A DNA stretch of 64,000 nt from Conus ventricosus (GCA_018398815.1 CM031616.1:74328840-74392839), one strand, 5' to 3'; counted from the stretch's first letter, positions 1-9,199 are shown. Made by a program: numbers and translations. The notes: generated by a model from the letters alone, not told the origin.

Positions 1-103
1 AACTCGCGCGCATGAAACAGACAACGAAAATTCAGATTCATTGGTAGAAGCTGTGATCCAAAAGAAAAAGAAATATGAACAGAAGTACAAACCAGCGTAT
101 CAT
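1..103 (+). pseudogene. 5' piece of an outer hAT-type transposase ORF
   Basis: One frame from about position 10 reads AHETDNENSDS, then VEAVIQKKKKYEQKYK. This resembles the N-terminus of the intact gene at 402-1226 (AHETDESGGDSD, then VIDAVNNKKKKKYFQKFK). The reading is cut at position 103 exactly where the terminal repeat of the inner transposon begins, and related coding sequence resumes at 1862. The inner hAT element therefore jumped into a relative. The 5' end of the outer copy lies outside the window. Confidence 0.65.
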
Positions 104-114
104 CAGACATGTTT

Positions 115-275
115 ACCTCCCGACCTCACCGGGAGATTCTCCCGAGTTCAGACGTTGTTATACGGTCTCCCGCTCGACTTCAAATCTCCCGATCGCGAAA
201 CGCGCTTTCTCCCGTTGCTCACCGAAACCACTTCGGCAGATTTCCGATCCAGAATTTTATCAACATACAGTTCAC
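115..275 (+). repeat. Left subterminal CTCCCG repeats of the hAT element
   Basis: The motif CTCCCG occurs five times within about 110 bp of the left end (near 117, 140, 168, 185 and 211), several in the context TCTCCCG. Clustered short motifs just inside the ends are typical transposase binding sites in hAT elements. The right end carries a different motif (AATCTACTG), so the two ends are asymmetric. Confidence 0.5.
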
Positions 276-401
276 TGTCGGTGGCGCCCGGCCAAGTTAC
301 CTGTTCTCTCGCGCGTGTGCGGTGATGAGTTACGCGTCCGCCATAGTCGTCGCGGGCGGGAAGTTGATGCAGCTGAACGCTACCACTTCTGCGCAGTGAA
401 A

Positions 402-1226
402 ATGGCGGCGATTGAGAAGAAGCGTGCTCATGAAACTGATGAAAGCGGCGGCGACTCAGACTGTGATTCCCGTGTGATTGATGCGGTTAATAATAAGAAG
501 AAGAAGAAATATTTTCAAAAGTTCAAGCTGCAGTACCAGACAGACTTCCCGGACATTATATCATCAAGTAAAGGAGCAGAGTTCGCCTTCTGCACCAAGT
601 GCAAACTTCACTTCAGTATCTCCAGAGCATACTACATTATAGTATGCTCTGGTATCTCGCATGGCGGACAACACGACATAAAAAGGCATGTCAACTGTGA
701 GTCTCATAAGTGTTGCGCGCGCAGTTCCGGCCCACAGATTACGAACTTTTTTACGGCTGCCGTGACCAAAGACGACGCCAAAGGAAAGTTGGAAGATGAC
801 ATCACAAAGGCAGAAGCAACACTGTGTCGAGTGATAGGAGGTGTCACAGCTGACACAGTCATTGAACAGTTCATCACATATCAGTGTACTGATATAAGGC
901 AATGTGTGACTGAAGGGGATGCTGATGGGATTGATTCCACATGGAAGAAGATTGGGGAACTGGATGAAGGGCTTCTGTCAGAATTGTCTCTTGTGATGAG
1001 AGGTATCTTGACTATTCCTCATGGCAGCGCTCACTGTGAGCGTGTCTTCTCATGTGTCAAGAAGAACAGGACTAGCCAGCGGGCCTCCCTTTCAGATGTT
1101 ACCCTGGAGAGTTTACTGGTGGTCAAATCAGATCCCAGGGAACCTGTCGAGGCTGTCAGGGACATGTCCTCTGAATCCGTGCGCAGGTTAAGAAGTGCTT
1201 ACACGCAAAGTCTTAAGCACCACTAG
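402..1226 (+). CDS. hAT-derived BED zinc finger / hATC protein (transposase core deleted)
   Basis: The 274-codon frame starts at ATG 402 (MAAIEKKRAHETD), the first ATG after the subterminal repeats. An acidic then lysine-rich leader is followed by a BED-like finger (residues about 60-107): FCTKCKLHFSIS, then HGGQHDIKRHVNCESHK, giving two Cys and two His ligands. The C-terminal third has ELSLVMRGILTIPHGSAHCE and RVFSCVKKNRTSQRASLSD, then LESLLVVK. This matches the hAT dimerisation region, where the usual final motif is an alternative short form with SxxxER. The catalytic core between them is missing: full transposases are 500-700 residues. A 12-residue insertion (RAYYIIVCSGIS) splits the finger and is encoded by a palindromic insert. 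The frame is otherwise open, which suggests a young or domesticated product. A functional host role is not shown. Confidence 0.75.
   Translation: MAAIEKKRAHETDESGGDSDCDSRVIDAVNNKKKKKYFQKFKLQYQTDFPDIISSSKGAEFAFCTKCKLHFSISRAYYIIVCSGISHGGQHDIKRHVNCESHKCCARSSGPQITNFFTAAVTKDDAKGKLEDDITKAEATLCRVIGGVTADTVIEQFITYQCTDIRQCVTEGDADGIDSTWKKIGELDEGLLSELSLVMRGILTIPHGSAHCERVFSCVKKNRTSQRASLSDVTLESLLVVKSDPREPVEAVRDMSSESVRRLRSAYTQSLKHH
616..658 (+). mobile_element. 29-bp perfect palindromic insert with 7-bp direct repeats, in frame inside the zinc finger
   Basis: CAGAGCATACTA (623-634) and TAGTATGCTCTG (640-651) are exact reverse complements around a CATTA loop. GTATCTC flanks the palindrome on both sides (616-622 and 652-658). 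Removing 36 bp restores the usual FSIS-HGG spacing of this finger. CAGAG is a typical hAT end (CAGRG) and a direct repeat of 7 bp (8 with one mismatch) fits hAT insertion. It is either a minimal hAT-type MITE or a palindromic excision scar. Confidence 0.6.
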
Positions 1227-1268
1227 ACTAACCTAAAATGAAAAGACAGCAAGCCATGTACTGTATAT

Positions 1269-1577
1269 TCATCATGCAGAACTATTTTTAAGTTAGTGAA
1301 AAGTGCTATTTGCTCTCCCTGTGTGTAGTCACCATGCAGAACTGTATCTAGTTAGTGACAAACTGTGCTGGCTGCTCTCCCTGTGTGTAGGCATCATGCA
1401 GAGCTGTATGAAGTTAGTGACAAACTGTGCTGGCTGCTCTCCCTGTGTGTAGGCTAGTCATCATGCAGCGCTGTATGAAGTTAGTGACAAACTGTGCTGG
1501 CTGCTCTCCCTGTGTGTAGGCATCATGCAGAACTGTATGAAGTTAGTGGAAAAGTGCTGGTTGCTCTCCCTGTGTGG
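1269..1577 (+). repeat. 60-66 bp tandem repeat in hAT 3' UTR (5 copies)
   Basis: Five copies of a unit containing CATCATGCAGAACTGTATGA, AGTTAGTGACAAACTGTGCT and GCTCTCCCTGTGTGTAGG follow the stop codon of the hAT gene. The outer copies are more diverged than the central three. Confidence 0.8.
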
Positions 1578-1594
1578 TGTAACTGAACATTAAC

Positions 1595-1600
1595 AATAAA
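1595..1600 (+). terminator. Probable poly(A) signal AATAAA of the hAT gene
   Basis: An AATAAA hexamer lies about 370 bp after the stop codon, just after the 3' UTR repeats and inside the element. This is the position expected for the transcript end. Confidence 0.45.
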
Positions 1601-1777
1601 AAGTGCTGCCTGCAGAACTCTATGATAGAGTGACGTTTTCCTGTGTTTCTTCATCATGTTGAGCACACACACAACAAAGGGTAAGTGAGATATATATTCT
1701 AAAGCTGTCGCAGAAATGTGTTTTCCACAGTCATATTAGGTATATTTGTTATTGGTTTTAACGTGCGAGGGGAAATC

Positions 1778-1832
1778 TACTGTTTTGAGACCAAATCTAC
1801 TGGTTTGCTACACCTAATCTACTGGTCAAGGG
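1778..1832 (+). repeat. Right subterminal AATCTACTG repeats of the hAT element
   Basis: AATCTACTG occurs three times (around 1782, 1804 and 1815), spaced 11-22 bp, just inside the right terminal repeat. This is a likely transposase-binding cluster that differs from the CTCCCG cluster at the left end. Confidence 0.5.
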
Positions 1833-1861
1833 GATAGAGGGGTAAACAGGTCTGGTATCAT

Positions 1862-2020
1862 ACTATTTTCAAGTTCATTACTGCGTCAAAGAAGGACGAT
1901 ACGTTCGCACACAGCACCACGTGTAACTGTCAAATCGCGATTGCTACAGTGGTCGCTTTGACATTCAGCGGCACATCAGTAGCAAAAGCCACAAAGGAAA
2001 CAGTGATTCTGGAAAACGGT
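1862..2020 (+). pseudogene. Outer hAT transposase remnant, zinc-finger part
   Basis: Just after the inner element, one frame carries FKFITASKKDDTFAH and a Cys pair (CNC). After a one-base frame change it reads RFDIQRHISSKSHKGNSD, which matches HDIKRHVNCESHK of the intact finger. It continues the reading interrupted at position 103. No later domain was recognised before the probable outer end at 3266. Confidence 0.55.
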
Positions 2021-3252
2021 AGGCAATGAACATTCAAAGCTTTTTTTTGTGAAGTCGAGTTCTGCAGGCACTTCTGATGAGAGACTGGAACATCAGACAA
2101 CTCGCGGAGAGGGACAAAAAGCTCCAAAATCCCCCCCCCCACCCCCGGCCCCAAAGGAGGCTTGAAAACGGAACCGATACATCTTCCACAACCCAAACCG
2201 TACTTTTGCAAGTTGCAAAGAGTTGACAGATGCCGACGCGATCATCTGAAACGCGGTAGGCAGGCCTATAACGCTAGGCCTATCAGTGGGCTTTCTGTTT
2301 AGTAAGCTTATCTAGCAGACGACGCAAAAGCGACAGTGGCTTGTGTCTTCTGCTGGTGCGTTGCTACAATCCAGCTTTTTTGACGTCACGGGTTCCACAG
2401 TGCAGACGCGGTGCTAATGTTCGCGGCATATAGCTGACTTAACATTTTCGCTCATGCTATCTATGTTAAAATGTTCCCTTTATAGAAATTCATTTGAAGA
2501 GTGGGGCAATAATGATGAAAATATTATTACCCAAATAAATATAGGTACATAACATGACGGATTGCGAACATGCGAACATAACAAGCAGCTTGGGGAACAG
2601 CTATATGCTGAGTTCTTGAGTAACATTTACAGGATAGATTCCTTTTTCCGCCTTGTCTACCCCCCCCCCCCCCCCCCTTCCTCCATGTTGGCAAAGGTCC
2701 TTTTAAACTGATATTAAAGGTCATTTTTTGGCCTCATGCCCATCACCTGGGAACCCTGAAGGAGCTGGAATCACCAAAGTCTGAAATAAAGTTCACATCA
2801 TAATTGTTATGCTCTTCAGAAAGACTGGTTAGCTTATCAACAGTGAAAAAGTGCCCATCGTAGCATATGAAAAATAGATTACTTCAAGATTTTTTTTCCA
2901 GTTATGTCCATCAGTACAGTAAAACGTGACGAGAGAGTTATTTTAAAGTGTTATAAAAGAAAATTCACATCAGTTAATGTTCTTGTTAATTTCCTGAGCA
3001 AAGGTTTTTGCCCATCAGAGGATACTGGCAAGGAACTTGGATTAGTTTGACAATCATTGATTGTTAAAGAAGCCAATTTAATGCATTTCATGAAAATACA
3101 TCTTTTATAGTAATAAATTTTCAGTGTTTCTAATGTCTGGAATCCATTCAGTATTGTTTCCTACGCAGCTACTTTGCGCTGCAAAAGCTTACACATTTTA
3201 CACACAATTGTACACATTTTTGACCCAAAACCTACACATAGAATTTCTGAGG
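2021..3252. other. Non-coding body of the outer hAT element
   Basis: No gene is visible. The stretch contains C-runs near 2130 and 2660 and AT-rich sequence. Close to the right end TACACA occurs four times (3187-3240), possibly the subterminal motif of the outer copy. Confidence 0.35.
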
Positions 3253-3266
3253 GGTAACCAGGTCTG
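3253..3266 (-). mobile_element. Probable right terminal repeat of the outer hAT element
   Basis: GGTAACCAGGTCTG differs by one base from the right end of the inner element (GGTAAACAGGTCTG at 1841-1854) and is likewise preceded by AGG. It is the natural right boundary of the outer hAT copy. The matching left end is beyond the window start. Confidence 0.5.
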
Positions 3267-3917
3267 TTAAAGGCGCCATATTGGATATTTTCCAAAATGA
3301 AGCGTGCACCCACTCTATTCGACTTCGACTTTCGTTGAGGAAAAGTGAAAAAAAAAAAAAATTCTCTGCCATGCGAGGGTGGAGAAGATCATGAAGAAAC
3401 CGCGACTACATCCAAAAGCTCGGAGAAGCAGCCCAAAAATAGTGCAAGGGAACATCGGTTTCAAAACGATTGGCTGAAGAAGTGGCCCGGGGAGAGGGGG
3501 GAGTGCCCCCCCCTTTTTTTATAGGGGGGGGGGGGGGACTGCCCCCCTTTTTCAAAAATCCTAGATTAAGCTCTGTAGAGGCACAACACTCAACCACTCA
3601 CTATCTCCAGACCACTCCAGGAAGTACGGAACAAATAACATTTATTAAATTTTAAATACACAAATTTACTCAAATATATTAAACACCTCAATCACTCACA
3701 CATACACTCCATTTATGAGATGGGGCCACCAATCAAAGAAGAGGGAGGAAAGACAGGAAAAAGAATAACTACAAAAAAAAAACCCAAAGAAGAGTATAGA
3801 CCCTATCAGGAGCTAACTATCGCTAAGGGACAAAATAACCCGATAGATGGGAGCTTCAACAAAAAAAACACCACCACCCGGATCTCACTGCCACCCGACC
3901 TATCACCATCTAAAGCT

Positions 3918-3951
<34 letters not shown>

Positions 3952-4170
3952 CTCCCCCCCACAACAAATAGAAGAGGAACAAGAGAAACAAACTAATACG
4001 ACCAACAGGGCATAACAGGATACATTAAATCACACTAGCGCACGCACACAAATCCACAGCCCATACACCACACACACTTGCCACATAACTGATATGTTGA
4101 AGACTGTCCCAAGAGTGTTCCACGAATTAAATCTCCGAAGCAAGACTGGCTGCTCTCCTCACTGGCGTCT
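3267..4170. other. Low-complexity stretch, no gene seen
   Basis: Homopolymer runs dominate: A-runs near 3348 and 3772, C/G-runs at 3497-3550 and a C-run at about 3919-3949. The rest is AT-rich or CA-rich. No exon with splice sites in the frame of the SPRYD3-like gene was found, although the upstream part of that gene should lie in this direction. Confidence 0.5.
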
Positions 4171-4388
4171 AAAGACTCATTCCTGCGCCGGACTCCTCCA
4201 GCACCCCTCAGGCTCGGCTCCGGAATCCTCCCCTCCGGGAACATCCTCCAGGTCGCCCAACATCAGCAACTGCGGCCAATCTCCACTCAAGAAGAAGAAA
4301 CGAAAAAGCGCCCTGTGGCGGATGTCCCCGGAGGGGAGGATTCCGGAGCCAAACCTGAGGGGTGCTGGAGTCCGGCGCAGGAAGGAGA
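4171..4388. repeat. Inverted repeat with arms of about 70 bp
   Basis: The left arm (about 4179-4250, containing CCTGCGCCGGACTCCTCCAG and CTCGGCTCCGGAATCCTCCC) pairs with the right arm (about 4318-4386, containing GAGGGGAGGATTCCGGAGCC and GCTGGAGTCCGGCGCAGGA). The spacer is about 65 bp. The pairing is nearly perfect apart from a three-base difference, and the GC-rich arms would form a strong hairpin. It lies directly before the exon-end minisatellite, where the body of a SPRYD3 exon should be. It could be a foldback element or an assembly inversion. Confidence 0.6.
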
Positions 4389-4852
4389 CATTGCTATCAG
4401 GAGACATTGCTATCAGTATTGCCAAAAGGGTAAGTGTCCTCAGCATTGAACTCTGTTACATTGCTATGGGTATTGCCAAAAGGGTAAGTGTCCTCAGCAT
4501 TGAACTATCTGTTACATTGCTATGGGTATTGCCAAAAGGGTAAGTGTCCTCAGCATTGAACTCTATCTGTTACATTGCTATGGGTATTGCCAAAAGGGTG
4601 AGTGTCCTCAGCATTGAACTATCTGTTACATTGCTATGGGTATTGCCAAAAGGGTAAGTGTCCTCAGCATTGAACTATCTGTTACATTGCTATGGGTATT
4701 GCCAAAAGGGTAAGTGTCCTCAGCATTGAACTCTGTCTGTTACATTGCTATGGGTATTGCCAAAAGGGTAAGTGTCCTCAGCATTGAACTCTATCTGTTA
4801 CATTGCTATGGGTATTGCCAAAAGGGTAAGTGTCCTCAGCATTGAACTCTAG
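4389..4852 (+). repeat. Minisatellite of a SPRYD3 exon end plus its splice donor (8 copies)
   Basis: The 53-60 bp unit contains TGTTACATTGCTATGGGTAT, then TGCCAAAAGGGTAAGTGTCC. Read in the gene's frame it gives CYIAMGIAKR followed by a consensus donor (AGG|GTAAGT); copy 4 has GTGAGT. SPRYD3 proteins have the equivalent CYIALGLAR just before the DYP segment, which is the first residue of the next exon here (5094). Each unit is thus the 3' end of a coding exon plus the first intron bases. The first copy is diverged and the upstream exon body is not recognisable. Confidence 0.8.
4796..4825 (+). CDS. SPRYD3: SPRYD3-like gene, 3' end of an exon (partial; which array copy is spliced is unknown)
   Basis: The last array copy reads CYIAMGIAKR in phase 0 and ends at a GTAAGT donor (4826). 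Joined in phase 0 to the exon at 5094 it continues as DYPKHRHPGW, the order seen in vertebrate SPRYD3. Seven earlier copies offer equivalent donors at 4429-4770. The 5' part of this exon, which should encode a SPRY beta-strand segment ending in a DPGE-like motif, was not found. It may be lost, displaced by the inverted repeat, or misassembled. Confidence 0.5.
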
Positions 4853-5093
4853 CTTGTACATGGCAGTTGTACAGTTTTTTCTTTTTCATTTTGGTGTGGA
4901 AATTCCCTATCAGTTAGCATCTTTGAACTTTATTATAGGCCTGTGCATGTTGGAGATTTTTTAGGAGAAAGAGAAGGGAAATCCAGGGATTTCAATGTCT
5001 CATCTATGGAATCTGTAGAGTTTCACATGTTGCAGAATTTCCTCACTGGTTGTCACAGTTAGGCTGAATCAGCTGGTTGTTTTTCTGTTGCAG

Positions 5094-5151
5094 GACTATC
5101 CCAAACACCGACATCCGGGATGGAACAAGGACTCTATAGCCTACCATGCAG
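5094..5151 (+). CDS. SPRYD3: SPRYD3-like exon: DYPKHRHPGW segment of the SPRY domain
   Basis: A pyrimidine-rich tract and CAG precede the exon at 5094, and it ends at a GTGAGT donor (5152). It encodes DYPKHRHPGWNKDSIAYHA plus one base of the next codon (phase 1). The conserved HPGW and AYHADDGK elements lie on the second SPRY domain of SPRYD3, a widely conserved animal protein of unclear function whose SPRY folds usually mediate protein binding. The exon is intact, and the split Asp codon is completed by the exon at 7427. Confidence 0.85.
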
Positions 5152-5180
5152 GTGAGTGATGCCGCTTTGGTGTTCCGTGT

Positions 5181-6125
5181 AGTATGGTGTGTGTCACAGT
5201 GACTGGTGGCGTGGAAGGAAAAGAATTGTGGATTGTTAGGTGACGTCTTATGGTGTGTGTCACAGTGACTGGTGACGTGGAAGGAAAAGAATTGTGGATT
5301 GTTGGGTGACGTCTTATGGTGTGTGTCACAGTGACTGGTGACGTGGAAGGAAAAGAATTGTGGATTGTTGGGTGACGTCTTATGGTGTGTGTCACAGTGA
5401 CTGGTGACGTGAAAGGAAAAGAATTGTGGATTGTTGGGTGACGTCTTATGGTGTGTGTCACAGTGACTGGTGACGTGGAAGGAAAAGAATTGTGGATTGT
5501 TGGGTGACGTCTTATGGTGTGTGTCACAGTGACTGGTGGCGTGGAAGGAAAAGAATTGTGGATTGTTGGGTGACGTCTTATGGTGTGTGTCACAGTGACT
5601 GGTGACGTGGAAGGAAAAGAATTGTGGATTGTTGGGTGACGTCTTATGGTGTGTGTCACAGTGACTGGTGACGTGGAAGGAAAAAAAATTGTGGATTGTT
5701 GGGTGACGTCTTATGGTGTGTGTCACAGTGACTGGTGACGTGGAAGGAAAAGAATTGTGGATTGTTGGGTGACGTCTTATGGTGTGTGTCACAGTGACTG
5801 GTGACGTGGAAGGAAAAGAATTGTGGATTGTTGGGTGACGTCTTATGGTGTGTGTCACAGTGACTGGTGGCGTGGAAGGAAAAGAATTGTGGATTGTTGG
5901 GTGACGTCTTATGGTGTGTGTCACAGTGACTGGTGACGTGGAAGGAAAAGAATTGTGGATTGTTGGGTGACGTCTTATGGTGTGTGTCACAGTGACTGGT
6001 GGCGTGGAAGGAAAAGGATTGTGGATTGTTGGGTGACGTCTTATGGTGTGTGTCACAGTGACTGGTGGCGTGGAAGGAAAAGGATTGTGGATTGGTGGGA
6101 TGTCACAGTGACTGACGACGTGGAA
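5181..6125 (+). repeat. Minisatellite in SPRYD3 intron, about 61-bp unit, about 15 copies
   Basis: Units share TGTGTGTCACAGTGACTGGT and AAGAATTGTGGATTGTTGGG with few substitutions (GGCGTGG or GACGTGG variants). The array starts about 30 bp after the donor at 5152. It is open on the minus strand for 369 codons, but this is a repeat translation, not a gene. Confidence 0.9.
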
Positions 6126-6996
6126 GGAAAGGAATTGTGGATACATAACCATTACAAAATATGTTGTGTGTCTGTTTTGTGAAATGCATACTTCTATGTT
6201 TTTATCCCATGAGCAGAGAAATTTCTTCTACATGAAACATGTACTTGCGTTGATCATATGTCGTAGTTAATTTATGGGTGTAGGTGGTTTGTCGTGTGAA
6301 AACTTTATCATTTTAAAGTTTGAATTTGTCAGCAGTAATTTTAATCTTATCATTGTTTGCCATGTTGATTAGCAAAACTGTTTAAACACTTATCTATTTT
6401 TTTGATTGTTTGTACATATTCTAGTTATACTTATTCCTTTGTGTTCCTGTTATGATTAACTATATACTTTGTAATGGGTTTGGCCAGGCCTGTGGTAAAG
6501 AGTTCAGACTATCTGACATAGAAGTAATATGTGAATGAGTATGAAAAACAAGTGTGTCGTTAGTGGGTATAAATGTAGGGACATTGGGTTTCTGGTCCAA
6601 TCTAGCAGATGTCAGAGTTGTGTGACTTTCATGCAGGCTTGCAGTCCGTCAAGATTTGTCCTTGGCAGCTATAGCTAGTGCTCACTAGTGACGTTTTTGT
6701 GGGAGAGGGAAGAAGTTAGGGGAGAAAAATGAAATGGATCTCAGAATGTAGGATGAGCTGATAGTGCCTTATAAATTTCAAGTTTGATATGAATCAGATT
6801 AGGGGATTCCTCTCTTGATTGTCGTACTGTAAGGAAGGATGAGCTGTCAGTTCAGGCACGCAAACACGCTTACACATACACAAACACACATGCACACATG
6901 AGCATGTGCACAAAATTGCGCATGTGCGCGCACACACACGAACTCACACACACACGAACTCACACACACACACACACACAGACAAACACACACACA

Positions 6997-7049
<53 letters not shown>

Positions 7050-7426
7050 TCGCGCACACATATGTACACACACACACACACACACACATACATGTACTCG
7101 TATTAGTAAAATAAATGATGCAAGAAGAAATCGATCAGTAACTACAGTGGAAAGGAAAAAATAAAAGCCACATTTAATCCTTATTAAACTGCTGTTACTC
7201 TCAATAAACAATGTTTGACACTGGCAAATATTTTTGAGTGTGATGCATTTTACTTAACATTAGAACATTTCACAATACAATATTTTGTAGTTGCTCTCGT
7301 TCTAAATTTTCTTTCAGCAAAAAATTAGTACCTTTCACATTGGAATAAGAAAGCTTTCTTTCAAGGTTTTTTTTTTTAATCACCATTCAGACAGCTTGCA
7401 CACATTTTTTTCTTACCATGTTTCAG
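6126..7426. other. Intron sequence with a (CA)n tract
   Basis: No exon is seen. The stretch is AT-rich, with a (CA)n microsatellite interrupted by CG-bearing variants at about 6850-7092. The last bases before 7427 form the pyrimidine tract and TTTCAG acceptor of the next exon. Confidence 0.7.
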
Positions 7427-7489
7427 ATGACGGGAAGGTGTTCTTGGGTTCTGGTATTGGAGACCCGTTCGGTCCTCGCTGTTACAAAG
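7427..7489 (+). CDS. SPRYD3: SPRYD3-like exon: DDGKVFLGSGIGDPFG segment
   Basis: After TTTCAG the exon completes an Asp codon and reads DGKVFLGSGIGDPFGPRCYK, ending with one base of a Gly codon at the donor GTAAGA (7490). Vertebrate SPRYD3 has a nearly identical block (DDGK, GSG.GDPFGPRCYKG). The phase matches the upstream exon. The last 20 or so bases of this exon and its donor recur ten more times in the following intron. Confidence 0.9.
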
Positions 7490-8215
7490 GTAAGATTGTT
7501 GATAGGATTTTTTTCCCCCTGGTGTAGAATTCCTCTGGCCTCGCTGTTACAAAGGTAAGATTGTTGATAGGATTTTTTTTCCCCTGGTGTAGAATTCCTC
7601 TGGCCTCGCTGTTACAAAGGTAAGATTGTTGATAGGATTTTTTTTTACCTGGAGTAGAATTCCTCTGGCCTCACTGTTACAAAGGTAAGATTGTTGATAG
7701 GATTTTTTTTTCCCCCTAGGGTAGAATTCCTCTGGCCTCGCTGTTACAAAGGTAAGATTGTTGATATGATTTTTTGTTTTTTCCTGGTGTAGAATTCCTC
7801 TGGCCTCGCTGTTACAAAGGTAAGATTGTTGATAGGATTTTATTTCCCCTGGGGTAGAATTCCTCTGGCCTTGCTGTTACAAAGGTAAGATTGTTGATAG
7901 GATTTTTGTGGGTTTTTTTTCTGGTGTAGAATTTCTCTGGCCTCGCTGTTACAAAGGTAAGATTACTAATAGGATTTTTTTGGGTTTTTTCCCAAGTGTA
8001 GAATTCCTCTGGCCTCGCTGTTACAAAGGTAAGATTGTTGATAGGATTTTTTTTCCCCCTAGTGTAGATTCTCTCTGTCCTCACTGTTACAAAGGTAAGA
8101 TTGTTGATAGGATTTTTTTTTTCCTGGTGTAGAATTTCTCTGGCCTCACTGTTACGAAGGTAAGATTGTTGATAGGATTTAGTTTTTTCCTGGTGTAGAA
8201 TTTCTCTTTCTTAGT
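7466..8215 (+). repeat. Minisatellite of SPRYD3 exon end plus splice donor (11 donors in 0.7 kb)
   Basis: The unit of about 66 bp contains CTCTGGCCTCGCTGTTACAA, AGGTAAGATTGTTGATAGGA, a T-run, and CCCCTGGTGTAGAATT. The GTTACAAAG|GTAAGA core is the exon end at 7489. Counting the true exon there are eleven copies, each with a good 5' splice site. A T-rich stretch and TGTAG precede each copy, so each unit also contains a plausible acceptor and resembles a 30-nt mini-exon. Confidence 0.9.
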
Positions 8216-8394
8216 TTCCAATGGTCATTTTTTTTTCTCTTTTTTTTTCTTCTTGAGATGGGGTGATGAAATGACCTCAGTGTCAAGGCTGTTTGTGTCA
8301 TGGACTGTCGCTGACCTGGCAGATACTCTGATTCCTTCCTGCAGGGTCTGGTCAGCCAAGAGGAGAAATCATTGTGTGACATCATGCACTGTGG

Positions 8395-8665
8395 TGTATC
8401 AGATGCTTTACATGCAGCAACCAGTGTGCCAGCCCTGTTGGGCTGAATCAGTATCACTGTGCTGTATCAGACACTTTACATGCAGCGACCAGTTTGCCCC
8501 CTGTTAGGCTGAATCATCACTGTGCTGTATCAGACACTTTACATACAGCAACCAGTTTGCCCCCTGTTAGGCTGAATCATCACTGTGCTGTATCAGACAC
8601 TTTACATGCAGCAACCAGTTTGCCCCTGTTAGGCTGAATCAGTGCTGTGCTGATGTAAAGAGTGG
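8395..8665 (+). repeat. Tandem repeat, about 63-bp unit, 4-5 copies
   Basis: Units contain TATCAGACACTTTACATGCA, GCAACCAGTTTGCCCCCTGT and TAGGCTGAATCATCACTGTG. It is intronic and unrelated to the preceding donor-bearing array. Confidence 0.85.
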
Positions 8666-8715
8666 GGGAAAAACAGGGACAGCAGCATAAGATGGGGGTG
8701 GATGGGGGTGTGCTT

Positions 8716-8717
8716 TA

Positions 8718-8786
<69 letters not shown>
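8716..8786 (+). repeat. (GT)n microsatellite
   Basis: About 70 bp of GT dinucleotides interrupted by a short CGCGCGCATG block, in the intron before the acidic SPRYD3 exon. Confidence 0.9.
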
Positions 8787-8787
<1 letters not shown>

Positions 8788-8959
8788 AACCTAAAGTTTA
8801 TCTATTGATAAGGGGGTGTACGTGTGTGTATGCACATACAGCCATGACTGCATGTGTGTTCCACGGCTTGCTAGAGGTACCTTTGAGCTGTATGTTCAGA
8901 CACTTCTGACCATTTCATTACCCCCTCCCTCCCACTTTCTGCCCCTTCTCCCCTTGTAG

Positions 8960-9199
8960 GTGGACACAATGGGCTGTGGGATCTTCTTTCCCCTGGACTA
9001 CTACGAGCAGCTGGGGGCCTTGCAAGCACAGGAGGAAGAGGATGAGGATGATCCTGTGAACAACGACTACGTCGGCTCCAATGAGGACGATGATGAGGAC
9101 GACGTGGATGCGGAGGGAGGAGAGGACTTGGACGAGGAGGACTACGAGGGTCCGCCCAGACCGGGTCAGGGCGCAGCTGGGAAGGGAGTCATGGTGGAT
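8960..9199 (+). CDS. SPRYD3: SPRYD3-like exon: MGCGIFFPLDYY plus acidic loop
   Basis: The acceptor is CCCTTGTAG (ending 8959) and the donor GTAAGT (9200). It encodes MGCGIFFPLDYYEQLGALQA, then a run of Asp and Glu (about 45 residues), then a Gly-rich end at VMVD. Vertebrate SPRYD3 has the same order: a GDIMGCGI-type motif followed by a long acidic insert inside the second SPRY domain. The acceptor gives GTGGACACAATG where phase 1 requires one base fewer for a Gly-Asp junction, so one G in 8961-8963 looks extra: an indel or sequencing error. Downstream the frame is open and the junction to 11069 is phase 0. Confidence 0.85.

Larger units (their letters stand above)
104..1854 (+). mobile_element. 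hAT-family DNA transposon, nested, about 1.75 kb
   Basis: The left end starts CAGACATGTTTACC (104) and the right end is GGTAAACAGGTCTG (1841-1854), an inverted match with one mismatch over 14 bases. GTATCAT occurs immediately outside both ends (97-103 and 1855-1861). A 7-bp match is close to the 8-bp target duplication usual for hAT elements. The element holds one hAT-like gene with a zinc finger and a C-terminal dimerisation region but no catalytic core, so it looks like an internally deleted derivative that would depend on another transposase. Confidence 0.8.

Noticed and set aside
5043..6152. 369-codon minus-strand frame with FPSTPPVTVTHT repeats
   Set aside because: It is a translation of the 61-bp intronic array and lies antisense across a SPRYD3 exon.
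5181..8215. CRISPR-like regular repeats
   Set aside because: Units are contiguous without unique spacers, in a spliced animal gene; they are minisatellites.
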